From the NCBI RefSeq assembly GCF_024298825.1, contig NZ_CP101153.1:3782001-3846000 (forward strand): 64,000 nucleotides of DNA, given 5' to 3'. Numbering within the stretch: the first letter of the stretch is position 1; every line of letters begins with the position of its first letter. The translations under genes and the position numbers were made by a program. The stretch is from Haloglomus salinum (GTDB lineage Archaea; Halobacteriota; Halobacteria; Halobacteriales; Haloarculaceae). Below are positions 1 to 8,162 of this stretch, piece by piece. The notes beneath the pieces were generated by a model, which was not told the origin of the DNA, did not search any database, and worked only from the letters and a program-made list of their open reading frames with translations.

Positions 1-3
1 GCC

Positions 4-738
4 ATGGCTCGCGAGTTGGCCGACGGTGTCTGGTTGCTGGACGTCGGGTTGGTTCCGCCGCTCGCGACGAACGCGTTCCTGCTCGACGGGAACGAGGCGG
101 TGGGGGATACGGACCACACCGACGAGACGGACGGGGAGGTGACACTCGTCGACACCGGGCTCTGGTGGAACCGCCCGTCTCTGGTGGGCGAACTGGCCGA
201 CGCCGGCTACGAACCGACCGACATCGACCAGGTGCTGCTCACGCATTACGACCTCGACCACGTGACTGGGCTCGGTCGCCTGCTCGAACGCGGGTTCGAC
301 GGGCCGGTGTACATGGGTCGACGCGATGTGGAACTCGTCCGTGGGGAGTGGGACCCGCCGCTCGCCCACCACAAGGGCGCCTTCCATCGTGCCGCACGCT
401 TCCTGTTCGACTTCCCGGAGGTCGATCTCCGGCCGGTCGACGACGGCGACCGCATCGGCGGGCTCGTCGCCTTCCACACCCCCGGCCACAACCACGGCCA
501 CACCGTCTTCGTTCACGATGGGCTCTCAGTGGCCTGTCTCGGCGACCTCGTCTGGGAGGAGAACGGCGAGCTGACGCCCCCGTTCTGGCTGGACTCCTAC
601 GAGATGCGCGCCATCCGCGAGTCGATAGAGCGATTCGACCGCGAAGCGCCGGAGTTCGACGTGGCCGCGATGTCACACGGGACGCCGTTCGTGACCGGCG
701 GCCGGGAGGCGATTCGACGGCTGGCGGCCGAACTGTAG
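4..738 (+). CDS. MBL-fold metallohydrolase
   Basis: This is a 244-residue metallo-beta-lactamase-fold hydrolase. The HxDxDH metal motif (HYDLDH) is at residues 81-86. Further ligand candidates lie in HTPGHNHGH near residue 160, in LGDLVW near residue 180, and in the C-terminal SHGTPF. Length and motif order fit the glyoxalase-II/quorum-lactonase-like MBL group, and the substrate cannot be told. The ATG at base 4 is so near the window edge that its promoter is not visible. It converges with the downstream minus-strand gene, with a gap of 56 bp. A reading frame on the same strand shifted by two bases (from 165) is a GC-rich shadow. Confidence 0.88.
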   Translation: MARELADGVWLLDVGLVPPLATNAFLLDGNEAVGDTDHTDETDGEVTLVDTGLWWNRPSLVGELADAGYEPTDIDQVLLTHYDLDHVTGLGRLLERGFDGPVYMGRRDVELVRGEWDPPLAHHKGAFHRAARFLFDFPEVDLRPVDDGDRIGGLVAFHTPGHNHGHTVFVHDGLSVACLGDLVWEENGELTPPFWLDSYEMRAIRESIERFDREAPEFDVAAMSHGTPFVTGGREAIRRLAAEL

Positions 739-794
739 CGCGGCCGCTCCCGGATTCGTGGCCGACGAAGAACGAGTGTGCGTTCGTGCGAGGC

Positions 795-3074
795 TCAGGC
801 CGCGGCGGCGACGCGGTCCGCGACCGACTTGATGACTGCTTTCAGCACCGCGTCGCGCTCGCCGGAGAGGAACTCGACCTTGCCCTCGCGAGCGCCGCGT
901 GCGGCGACGCCGGCGTGCTCGGCCTCCTCGGCGACCTCCTCGGCGATGGCACGGAGGTCGAGCTCCTCCGTCGCGCGGAGGAACAGCTCGTCCTTCGCGA
1001 TGCCGATGGTGACGAAGCTGTCGCCCTCGGCCTCGCGCCGGTGGAGTTCGTCCAGCAGGAGCCGCTTGGGCGGGAAGTCGAAGCGGTGCGTGTACGAGTC
1101 CGTGTCGAGGACGGCGAACGAGACGCCCGCCGCCTCGCGGCGTTCGAGGTTCGCAAGCGCCGTGTCCATCTCGGCCTCGAGCTTGGTGTCGAACTGCTCG
1201 GAGACCTGCTCGGCGAGTCCGACGCCGTCGCCGCCCTCGCCCCGCTCGAACAGCAGGTCGATGATGAGCTCGCGCTTGTCCTCGTAGGACTGGTAGTACG
1301 CCTCCAGCGCGACGGCCTCGCGGAGCTGCCGGGTGGTCTCGGCGTCGACGCCGGCCTCCTCGGCGAGTGTGCCGTACTGCTCGGGCGCGTCGTCCCAGTA
1401 GGAGACGGCCGGCAGGTGGCCCAGGTCGTCGCGGATGGCGTCATTGATGGCGGCCGCGAGCGTCGCGCCCACGGTGGCTGCGGTCCGCTCCTCGCTCCCG
1501 GCGGCCGGAGCGACCGTCGTCTCGACGGCGTCGCGGACCTCGTCGTCCACGGCCTGCCCGTCGACGACGACACGCTCGGCGTCGTACACCTCCAGCAGGT
1601 CGAAGCCGTCGAGGGACTCGCGGGTGCCGCCGGCGGCGGCGAAGACGAACAGCGGGAACTTCTCGTCGTGACGCTCCTGGTCGCCCAGCATCCCCGTCAC
1701 GTCCTTCGTGGCGTCGTCCATGTCGTAGACGGCGCCCTCCAGCGGCCGGCGGTCGAAGTAGTGGTAGCTGGCGTCGCTGGCGGCGTGTTCCTCGGCGACC
1801 AGCGGCAGGACCGCTCGTTCGATGGCGGCGCCCGCGACGTAGCCGTCCGTCGTGGCGGCGTGCCGGATGACGACCGGGCGCGACTCCGCGACCGCACGCC
1901 GGATGGCCGTCGCGGCCTCGCGGAGGTCGTCGTTCAGGTCGGCGATGACCTCGTCGACGGCCAGCGGCTCGACGCGCTCGGGCTCGGCCTCCTCGTCGAG
2001 CGCCTCGGCCATCCGCTGCTCGACGGTCTCCTTCGCCTCGTCGGCCAGCACGACCAGCTCCTCGGTCTCGACCTGGAGTTCGTCGCGCCGGACCCGGACC
2101 TCGCCCGTGAGCCGGACGATGTCGCCGGTCTCGACCTCGGGATAGGCCCGGACGCCAGCCTCCTCGAACGCAGCGCAGTCCACCACGGCGGTCTCGTCAC
2201 GCAGTTCGAAGACGGTCGGCCCGGAGGTCTGTCGCACGCTCACGACCTCGCCCTCGATGGCGATGACGTCGCCGACGCGCTCTCGCAGGTCCTCGACGGA
2301 CGCGCGCTCGGCCTCGGCGCTCTCCGTCGGCTCCCCGTCAGCGTCGTCGGTCGGCTCCTCGGCCGGCTCCTCCGTGGACGCCTCGGGCGCCGGCTCGGAC
2401 GCGCTCTCGGCCTCGTCGGGCTCCTCACCCGTCGGCTCGCTCGCCTCGGGGTCGGCCTCCTCGCTCGCGGCGGCCCGGCCCTGGCCGGCGGTCGGTGCCG
2501 GCTCCGAGTCACGTCCTGACGGTGCTTCGGACTCGTCGGCGGGGTCGGACTCCGTCTCGGCCTCGGTCGTCTCGGCCTCGGTCGTCTCCGTGTCGGATTC
2601 CGTGGACTCGTCGGACTCCGAGACCGGCTCGGGCTCCGAGGTTCCCTGTTCGCTTCCACCCGTGTCGGCGTCCGGCTCGTCGTCATCGTCCTCCTCGTCG
2701 GCGAGGTAGTCGCCGTCGGGAGTGTCGACGAGGCGGCCGCGGAAGTCGCGGTCGGACTGGCGGATGGACCAGCCCAGGTCCACGTCACCGTTGTCGCGGA
2801 CGTTCGTGACCTGGACGAAGACGCTGTCGCCCGGCTCCCAGTCGAGGGATTCGAGCCGCCGGTCGAGCTTCGAGCGGTGGAGCAGCCCGGTGACGCTGCT
2901 GGACAGGTCGACGAAGACGCCGAAGTCGGCGTAGCCGTCGACGGTGCCCTCGTAGAAGCGACCCTCGGTCAGCTGGCTGGGGCTGTTCCCCTCGAACTCG
3001 AAGACGACGTCCTCCTGGTGGGTGTCACAGATAGGCCCGTCAGTCGCCGTACCACAGATGATGCAGTTACCCAT
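795..3074 (-). CDS. RecJ-like DHH-family protein with zinc finger, S1 and OB domains
   Basis: The protein has 759 residues with several domains. An N-terminal CxxC...CxxH zinc-finger-like segment (CIICGTATDGPICDTH) is followed by an S1 RNA-binding fold at about 35-105, a long Glu/Asp/Ser linker at about 125-250, an OB fold at about 255-340, and a C-terminal DHH/DHHA1-like region. This order matches the archaeal RecJ-like exonuclease group with a DnaJ-type zinc finger. The first DHH motif reads RHAATTDGYVAG, and I see no clear DHH triad (VVVDGQ occupies the likely place), so catalysis may be weak or altered. The start is the ATG at 3074. A TATA-like GTTTTAGG lies 27 bases upstream, and upstream in-frame codons lack conserved character. 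Confidence 0.87.
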   Translation of the reverse strand: MGNCIICGTATDGPICDTHQEDVVFEFEGNSPSQLTEGRFYEGTVDGYADFGVFVDLSSSVTGLLHRSKLDRRLESLDWEPGDSVFVQVTNVRDNGDVDLGWSIRQSDRDFRGRLVDTPDGDYLADEEDDDDEPDADTGGSEQGTSEPEPVSESDESTESDTETTEAETTEAETESDPADESEAPSGRDSEPAPTAGQGRAAASEEADPEASEPTGEEPDEAESASEPAPEASTEEPAEEPTDDADGEPTESAEAERASVEDLRERVGDVIAIEGEVVSVRQTSGPTVFELRDETAVVDCAAFEEAGVRAYPEVETGDIVRLTGEVRVRRDELQVETEELVVLADEAKETVEQRMAEALDEEAEPERVEPLAVDEVIADLNDDLREAATAIRRAVAESRPVVIRHAATTDGYVAGAAIERAVLPLVAEEHAASDASYHYFDRRPLEGAVYDMDDATKDVTGMLGDQERHDEKFPLFVFAAAGGTRESLDGFDLLEVYDAERVVVDGQAVDDEVRDAVETTVAPAAGSEERTAATVGATLAAAINDAIRDDLGHLPAVSYWDDAPEQYGTLAEEAGVDAETTRQLREAVALEAYYQSYEDKRELIIDLLFERGEGGDGVGLAEQVSEQFDTKLEAEMDTALANLERREAAGVSFAVLDTDSYTHRFDFPPKRLLLDELHRREAEGDSFVTIGIAKDELFLRATEELDLRAIAEEVAEEAEHAGVAARGAREGKVEFLSGERDAVLKAVIKSVADRVAAAA

Positions 3075-3241
3075 TACTGCGAGAGAGCGGGCCGTGCCTA
3101 AAACCCCTGTCGGATTCCCGCTCGGACTCAATTGGTCGTAATCGGGGGCTGGTCCGGTGTCGTAGCGGCCTCAGGGCTGGCTGCGTTGTCCTCGCGCTCT
3201 CTCACGGTCATGGCGACAACCAAGACACCTACGAAGCCCTC

Positions 3242-3338
3242 GCGCGCTCAGGGCGCCGGGGCTCGCTGCGCTCCTCGCTCCGCTCCCTGCGGTCGCTCCG
3301 CTGCGGTGCTTACGTCGCCCGGGCACCGCTGAGCGCGC
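3242..3338. repeat. 97-bp GC-rich element bounded by 10-bp inverted repeats
   Basis: gcgcgctcag at 3242-3251 is repeated as its exact reverse complement ctgagcgcgc at 3329-3338. Inside are further short repeats; for example ctgcgg occurs twice around tcgctccg. There is no coding content. The shape resembles a miniature inverted-repeat unit, but no target duplication was recognised, and the arms are short enough that chance in GC-rich DNA is not excluded. Confidence 0.45.
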
Positions 3339-3526
3339 TCGCCCTTCGAGTCCGCCAGGAACGTTGAACGTGTCACGGCGCGGCGCCCCTGCCCTTCCCC
3401 GGGTCGCGCGGGCTTGCGCGTCCGCGCTGCGCCACGCGCTCCCGGCCGGGGAGTGGTTGCTCGGCCGCCCGGTTCCGAGACCAGGAAGCGCGCGGGCGCT
3501 CCAGCCGTGGAGGCCGCGAGCGGAGT

Positions 3527-3549
3527 CCTCGTGAGCGAAGCGAACGAGG
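3527..3549. repeat. Short palindrome with gagcgaagcga core
   Basis: cctcgt at 3527-3532 and acgagg at 3544-3549 form a perfect 6-bp stem around gagcgaagcga. The same core word recurs at about 3570-3580 (gagcgaagcgaccgag). A related word, gagcgagcgcagcgag, sits inside a coding sequence at 60541-60565. Confidence 0.45.
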
Positions 3550-3895
3550 GCCTTGGCAGTCGCAGCCCGCGTAGGGAGCGAAGCGACCGAGCAGGAACGT
3601 CTGCCTGAGCGAGCGTGCCGGAACACGCCGGCGCCCGCGCGGGGAGGTGTGGGGACACTAGCACTCCCCCGGAACCACCACGCGCGAACGCTCGACCGAA
3701 CCGGCAACAGGGCGGGGGCTTTCTACCCAGGTCCGCCGGTGTCGGATTCGTCACGGGGAGAGCGGGTGGGGGCTCTCAACAGGATTCCGTCGTCGTGGCT
3801 GACACCGGCAGAGACCGAGAGGTATCCCGACGCCGCTCCAGCAGTTGCTACTTCCCCCATATACAAGTTTTAGAGGGATAATACTACGATTTTGT

Positions 3896-3917
3896 CCCCA
3901 AATTCAAATATTAGGGG
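3896..3917. repeat. AT-rich imperfect inverted repeat
   Basis: cccc at 3896-3899 pairs with gggg at 3914-3917, and aat/att pair inside with one mismatch between, in the centre of a roughly 100-base AT-rich patch. It lies just past the stop of the minus-strand M24 peptidase gene and may act in its transcript end. No clear T-run follows it on that strand. Confidence 0.35.
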
Positions 3918-3947
3918 AGTGGTGTCAGATTTGGATAGTAATATAAA

Positions 3948-5162
3948 TCACACCTCGATAACGAACTCCGTCGGGTAGTCGGTCAGGTTCTCCACGCCGT
4001 CCTCGCGCACCACGACGAGGTCCTCGATACGGACCCCACCCACATCGGGGTCGTACAGCCCCGGCTCGACGGTCACGACCATCCCGGCCTCCAGTTCGTT
4101 CTCGGCCGTGCTCAGGCGCGGGTACTCGTGGATGTCCAGCCCCACGCCGTGCCCGGTGGTGTGGATGAACCCCGTCTCCGTGGCGTCGTCGTCCCGGAGC
4201 GTCGGTTCCCCGGCAGCCTCGTACACGTCACAGACCGCGCCGTGGACCTCGCTCCCCGAGACGCCGGCCTCGATGGCATCCAGCGCGGCCTCCTGCGCTT
4301 CGAACGTGAGGTCGTACCAGTCGTGTGCCCGGTCGGTCGGCTCGCCGACGCAGAAGGTGCGGGTCATATCCGCGAAGTAGCCCGTCTCCTTCGAGCGCGG
4401 GAAGATGTCGACGATGATGGGCTCGTCGGCGTGGAGCGGCCCGCTTCCGCGGTCGTGGGGGTCGGCGGCGTCGGCGCCGCAGGCGACGATGGTCTCGTCG
4501 AGCGCGCAGCCGTTGTGGAGCAGTTCTATCTCGATGGCAGTGCGGACGCGCTCGCTGGTCAGCGCCTCGCCGTCGTGGCGGAGGACGCCCTCCTCGACGG
4601 TGGCCTCGCGGAGCAGTTCCTCGGCCCGGGCCATCGCCTTCTCGTTCGCCTTCTGTGCCTCGCGGATGTGGTCGATCTCGGCCTCGGTCTTGATGGCGCG
4701 GACGCGTTCGACCGTCTCGTCCCGGTCGACGGTCACGTCGAGACCCTGCTCGCGGAGGCCGTCGGCCGGCCCGAGCGGCGCGCGTTCTGGCATCGCGACC
4801 GATTCAACGCCGTGGGCCCGGCAGAACGCCGCCACCGCGCGGTCGCTCCCCTCGTGGGGGCCGTACTCGTCGACGAGCGACTGGGCGTCGTACGCCGACC
4901 CACGCTCGACGGTGTCCGCACGGGCTTCCTTCGCCGCGCGGCCGTACTCCAGCGCCGAGACGAGGAGGTGGGTCGTGCCGCCCGACGCGTCGGCGCTCCC
5001 CTCGCCCGCGCCCTCGCGGACGTACAGCGTCACGTAGGGGTCGGGCGCGTCGAAACCGGAGAGGTAGCGCTGTGTCGCGTCCTCGCCGTCGGCGTCGACG
5101 AGGTAGCCGTCCGCGCCGGCCTCGTCGAGATATGTATCGAGCATCGAGAGGTCGAGGTCCAT
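3948..5162 (-). CDS. M24 family metallopeptidase (Xaa-Pro aminopeptidase/dipeptidase type)
   Basis: This 404-residue protein has the creatinase-like N-terminal half and the pita-bread C-terminal half of Xaa-Pro peptidases. Metal ligands can be placed: Asp in IIVDIFPR and in YFADMTRTF, His in [12 protein letters not shown], Glu in VTVEPGLY, and Glu in VRIEDLVVV. It should split peptides with proline in the second position in the cytoplasm. The start is the ATG at 5162, supported by a TATA-like CATTTACTC on the minus strand 27 bases upstream. An in-frame extension to 5267 would be Arg-rich and would overlap the promoter of aroA, so it was not used. It is divergent from aroA. Confidence 0.93.
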   Translation of the reverse strand: MDLDLSMLDTYLDEAGADGYLVDADGEDATQRYLSGFDAPDPYVTLYVREGAGEGSADASGGTTHLLVSALEYGRAAKEARADTVERGSAYDAQSLVDEYGPHEGSDRAVAAFCRAHGVESVAMPERAPLGPADGLREQGLDVTVDRDETVERVRAIKTEAEIDHIREAQKANEKAMARAEELLREATVEEGVLRHDGEALTSERVRTAIEIELLHNGCALDETIVACGADAADPHDRGSGPLHADEPIIVDIFPRSKETGYFADMTRTFCVGEPTDRAHDWYDLTFEAQEAALDAIEAGVSGSEVHGAVCDVYEAAGEPTLRDDDATETGFIHTTGHGVGLDIHEYPRLSTAENELEAGMVVTVEPGLYDPDVGGVRIEDLVVVREDGVENLTDYPTEFVIEV

Positions 5163-5252
5163 GACCGGGAGTGGGTTCGGGGCGAGTAAATGGTTACCGG
5201 GCGGACGGTTCCGGGACGCGGGGCGGTCGTCCCGTCGCCGCCTCCGAAAGCC

Positions 5253-5258
5253 GTTTAC
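5253..5258 (+). promoter_or_regulatory. TATA-like element of aroA
   Basis: GTTTAC is centred about 27 bases before the ATG at 5282, so a leaderless transcript is likely. This favours 5282 over the first in-frame ATG upstream (5171). Confidence 0.55.
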
Positions 5259-5281
5259 AGGGGCCACGAGTGCCCACCGCT

Positions 5282-6649
5282 ATGGACGCAATCGTACGCG
5301 CGTCGGCGGTCCGTGGCGTCGCACGCGCCCCGCCGTCGAAGAGCTACACACACCGTGCCATCCTCGCCGCGGGCTACGCCGACGGGGCGCTCGTCCGTGG
5401 CCCGCTCGACTCGGCCGACACCCGCGCGACGGCCCGCGCGGTCGAACGCTACGGCGGCACCGTCGACCGCCTCGGCGAGGACGACCAGCCACCCAGCGTC
5501 GACCCCGAGGGCGTCGGCTTCGTCGACAGCCCCATCGACGCCGACCCCGGCGACCTGCTCGTCACGGGCTTCGGCGGCCGACCCGACGTGCCGGCGCAGG
5601 TCATCGACTGTGCCAACTCCGGCACCACGATGCGCCTGACCACGGCCACCGCAGCCCTCGCGGACGGGCTGACGGTCCTGACCGGCGACGGCTCCCTCCG
5701 GTCGCGGCCGCAGGGCCCGCTGCTGGACGCCGTCGACCAGCTCGACGGGCGCGCCGAATCGACCCGCGCCAACGGGCAGGCGCCGCTGGTCGTCGGCGGG
5801 CCCGTGGGCGGTGGCACCGTCTCGATTCCGGGCGATGTCTCCTCGCAGTACATCACCGCGCTCCTGATGGCTGGCGCCGTCACCGACGAGGGGGTCCGCG
5901 TCGACCTGGAGACCGAACTGAAGTCCGCGCCGTACGTCGACATCACGGTCGAGGTCCTCGACGAGTTCGGCGTCGCCGCGTGGGACACCGACGACGGGTT
6001 CGCGGTCGACGGCGGCCAGTCCTACGAGCCGACCGACGGCGAGTACCACGTCCCCGGCGACTTCTCCTCCATCTCCTATCTCGTCGCCGCGGGCGCGCTC
6101 GCTGCCGCACCCGACGACGAACTCGTCGTCCACGGCGCCAAAGAGAGTGCCCAGGGCGACACCGTCATCATCGACGTGCTGGAGCGGATGGGCGCCGACA
6201 TCGACTGGGACCTCGACGAGCAGCGCATCACCGTCGCGCGCTCGTCGCTCACGGGTGTCGAGGTCGGCGTCGCCGACACGCCGGACCTCCTGCCGACCAT
6301 CGCCGCGCTCGGTGCGGCCGCCGACGGAACGACGCGCATCACGGACTGCGAGCACGTCCGGTACAAGGAGACCGACCGGGTCAGCGCGATGGCCGAGGAA
6401 CTGGAGCGGATGGGCGCCACCGTCGAGGAGTTCACGGACGAACTCGTCGTCCACGGCGACGAGACGGACCTGCAGGGCGCGACCGTCGACGGCCGCGCGG
6501 ACCACCGCATCGTCATGTCGCTCGCGGTGGCGGGCCTCGTCGCCGACGGCGAGACGCGCATCCAGGGAGCCGAACACGTCGATGTCTCCTTCCCGGACTT
6601 CTTCGAGGTGCTGTACGAACTCGGCGCCGACGTGGACCGGGAGGGGTAG
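5282..6649 (+). CDS. aroA: 3-phosphoshikimate 1-carboxyvinyltransferase (EPSP synthase)
   Basis: The protein has 455 residues. It joins phosphoenolpyruvate to shikimate-3-phosphate in the shikimate pathway. Family marks are all present: [10 protein letters not shown] near residues 17-26, the CANSGTTMR loop near 116, [14 protein letters not shown] near 139, and YKETDRV near 361, which includes the Lys-Glu region of the active site. The two-domain repeat length fits the family. It stands alone, without other aromatic-pathway genes in the window. A downstream unit for sugar nucleotides starts 93 bp after the stop with its own promoter. Confidence 0.97.
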   Translation: MDAIVRASAVRGVARAPPSKSYTHRAILAAGYADGALVRGPLDSADTRATARAVERYGGTVDRLGEDDQPPSVDPEGVGFVDSPIDADPGDLLVTGFGGRPDVPAQVIDCANSGTTMRLTTATAALADGLTVLTGDGSLRSRPQGPLLDAVDQLDGRAESTRANGQAPLVVGGPVGGGTVSIPGDVSSQYITALLMAGAVTDEGVRVDLETELKSAPYVDITVEVLDEFGVAAWDTDDGFAVDGGQSYEPTDGEYHVPGDFSSISYLVAAGALAAAPDDELVVHGAKESAQGDTVIIDVLERMGADIDWDLDEQRITVARSSLTGVEVGVADTPDLLPTIAALGAAADGTTRITDCEHVRYKETDRVSAMAEELERMGATVEEFTDELVVHGDETDLQGATVDGRADHRIVMSLAVAGLVADGETRIQGAEHVDVSFPDFFEVLYELGADVDREG

Positions 6650-6712
6650 CCTGCACCGACCATCGGCCGCGCCGCTCCCGACCGCACCCCCTGACCGCGC
6701 CGCCTCCAGACG

Positions 6713-6719
6713 ATTTATC
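6713..6719 (+). promoter_or_regulatory. TATA-like element of the cupin-rmlB pair
   Basis: ATTTATC lies 27 bases before the GTG at 6743, which points to a leaderless GTG-started transcript. Confidence 0.55.
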
Positions 6720-6742
6720 TCCGGGCGCGGCCAACCGCGTCT

Positions 6743-7216
6743 GTGAGCGGAATCGAGGGGGTACGCGAGCGGGAACTCGAACCGATAGTGGACGAGCGAG
6801 GCTGGCTGATGGAGATACTTCGCTCGGACTGGCCGGAGTTCGAGGCGTTCGGCCAGGTGTATCTCACGACGGCCCGCCCGGGCGTCGTCAAGGCGTGGCA
6901 CGAACACGAGGCCCAGCGCGACAACTTCGTCCCGGTCTCCGGGCGCATCAAACTGGTCCTGGCCGACACGCGCGCCGACTCCCCGACCGAAGGGGAGATT
7001 GTCGAGTACTTCATCGGCGAGCGGAACTTCCGACTGGTCTCGATTCCGCCGGGCGTCACGCACGGGTTCAAATGTATCAGTGACGACGAGGCGATGGTGG
7101 TGAACGTCCCCACGACCACGTACGACTACGAGGACCCCGACGAAATCCGGTACGACCCGGACACCGACGCCATCGACTACGACTGGGTGCTGCCGGACGA
7201 CCGGGTCCACGGATGA
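6743..7216 (+). CDS. RmlC-fold sugar-nucleotide epimerase/isomerase-like cupin
   Basis: This is a 157-residue single-domain cupin with the shape of dTDP-4-dehydrorhamnose 3,5-epimerase: an N-terminal DERGWLMEI, a His in KAWHEHEAQ, SIPPGVTHGFK, then TTTYDYEDPDEI and a closing DYDW. Compared with true RmlC, the RGLHxQ signature is KAWH, and the lysine that normally follows (QGK) is replaced by QRDN. It may therefore be a single epimerase or an isomerase of 4-keto-6-deoxyhexoses rather than a 3,5-epimerase. It starts with GTG and overlaps rmlB by 4 bases (ATGA), so the pair is translationally coupled. Confidence 0.8.
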   Translation: MSGIEGVRERELEPIVDERGWLMEILRSDWPEFEAFGQVYLTTARPGVVKAWHEHEAQRDNFVPVSGRIKLVLADTRADSPTEGEIVEYFIGERNFRLVSIPPGVTHGFKCISDDEAMVVNVPTTTYDYEDPDEIRYDPDTDAIDYDWVLPDDRVHG

Positions 7217-8142
7217 GACTCCTGGTGACTGGCGGTGCCGGGTTCATCGGGAGTCACTTCGCCGGCGCGTACGCCCGGAACCGGCCGGTGGACGAGGTCG
7301 TCGTGCTCGACGCCCTGACCCATGCTGGCGACCGCGGCCGTGTCCCCGACCACGAGGCCGTGACCTTCCGGGAGGGGAGCGTGACCGACCCCGACGCGGT
7401 GGCAACCGCCATCGAGGGCGTCGACCGGGTCGTCCACTTCGCCGCGCGGACCCACGTCGACCGAGCCATCGCCGACCCGGGTGCGTTCGTCGAGACGAAC
7501 GTCCGTGGCACGCAGGTCCTGCTCGATGCCGCACGCGCGGCCGACATCGACCGGCTGGTGCTGCTCAGTACCGACGAGGTGTACGGCGAGACGCTCGCCG
7601 GCGCCCAGCACGAGGACGACCCGCTCGACCCCCGGAACCCGTACAGCGCGACGAAGGCCGCCGCCGAACATCTCGCGGGAAGCTACGCGGCGACCTACGG
7701 CCTGCCCGTGCTCAGCGTGCGCCCGAGCAACACCTACGGGCCGCGCCAGCACGCCGAGAAGTTCATTCCGACCATCCTCTGCCACGCGCTCGCCGAGGAG
7801 CCGATTCCGGTCTACGGGGACGGCAGCGCCCGCCGCCAGTGGCTCTACGTCGACGACTGCGTCCGGGCCATCGCCACCGTCCTCGACGAGGGGGCCACCG
7901 GCGAGACCTACAACATCGGCAGCGGGCGGGAGCTGTCGAACCTGGAGCTGGTCCACACCGTGCTGGAGCGGCTCGGCCGGTCGCGGGACCTCGTCGAGTT
8001 CGTCCCGGACCGACAGGGCCACGACATGCGGTACGATGTCGACGACACGAAGCTCCGGCAGCTCGGCTGGGAGCCGTCGGTCGATATGGAGGAGGGGCTC
8101 GAACGGACCATCCGCTGGGGACGCGAGCGGTTCGACGAGTAA
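7213..8142 (+). CDS. rmlB: dTDP-glucose 4,6-dehydratase
   Basis: This 309-residue extended short-chain dehydrogenase has the GGAGFIGSHF dinucleotide-binding loop at residues 7-16, LLSTDEVYGE near residue 120 (the Thr-Asp-Glu active-site triad of RmlB), YSATKAAAE (catalytic Tyr and Lys), and RPSNTYGPRQHAEKFIP, a strong RmlB signature. It makes dTDP-4-keto-6-deoxyglucose. It is coupled to the preceding cupin gene by a 4-base overlap. With RmlA at 9741 it supplies a 4-keto sugar to the aminotransferase and methyltransferase encoded at 11736-13648. Confidence 0.92.
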   Translation: MRLLVTGGAGFIGSHFAGAYARNRPVDEVVVLDALTHAGDRGRVPDHEAVTFREGSVTDPDAVATAIEGVDRVVHFAARTHVDRAIADPGAFVETNVRGTQVLLDAARAADIDRLVLLSTDEVYGETLAGAQHEDDPLDPRNPYSATKAAAEHLAGSYAATYGLPVLSVRPSNTYGPRQHAEKFIPTILCHALAEEPIPVYGDGSARRQWLYVDDCVRAIATVLDEGATGETYNIGSGRELSNLELVHTVLERLGRSRDLVEFVPDRQGHDMRYDVDDTKLRQLGWEPSVDMEEGLERTIRWGRERFDE

Positions 8143-8162
8143 GGGGAAGTCCGCCGTCCGAC

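Larger units (their letters stand above)
3075..3947. other. Gene-free stretch with GC-rich palindromic repeats and an AT-rich end
   Basis: About 870 bp lie between two minus-strand genes without a believable gene. Positions 3170-3720 are very GC-rich and full of short words such as gagcgaagcga, in direct and inverted copies. The reading frames across it translate to Arg/Ser/Ala-rich low-complexity strings on both strands, as expected for repeats. Positions 3850-3950 are AT-rich. The promoter of the DHH gene lies at 3097-3104, and no promoter pointing into the stretch is obvious. Confidence 0.75.

Noticed and set aside
165-2519. 784-codon plus-strand frame across the MBL and DHH genes
   Set aside because: It overlaps two well-supported genes in other frames, and its Arg/Leu/Val/Asp-rich content is typical of frames opened by high GC content.
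3171-3754. Two overlapping 168-178-codon minus-strand frames
   Set aside because: They translate GC-rich repeats into Arg/Ala/Ser strings, with no codon pattern, promoter or family.
5161-7210. 640- and 651-codon frames over aroA on both strands
   Set aside because: aroA shows all family motifs, and both overlapping frames are Arg-rich or antisense shadows.
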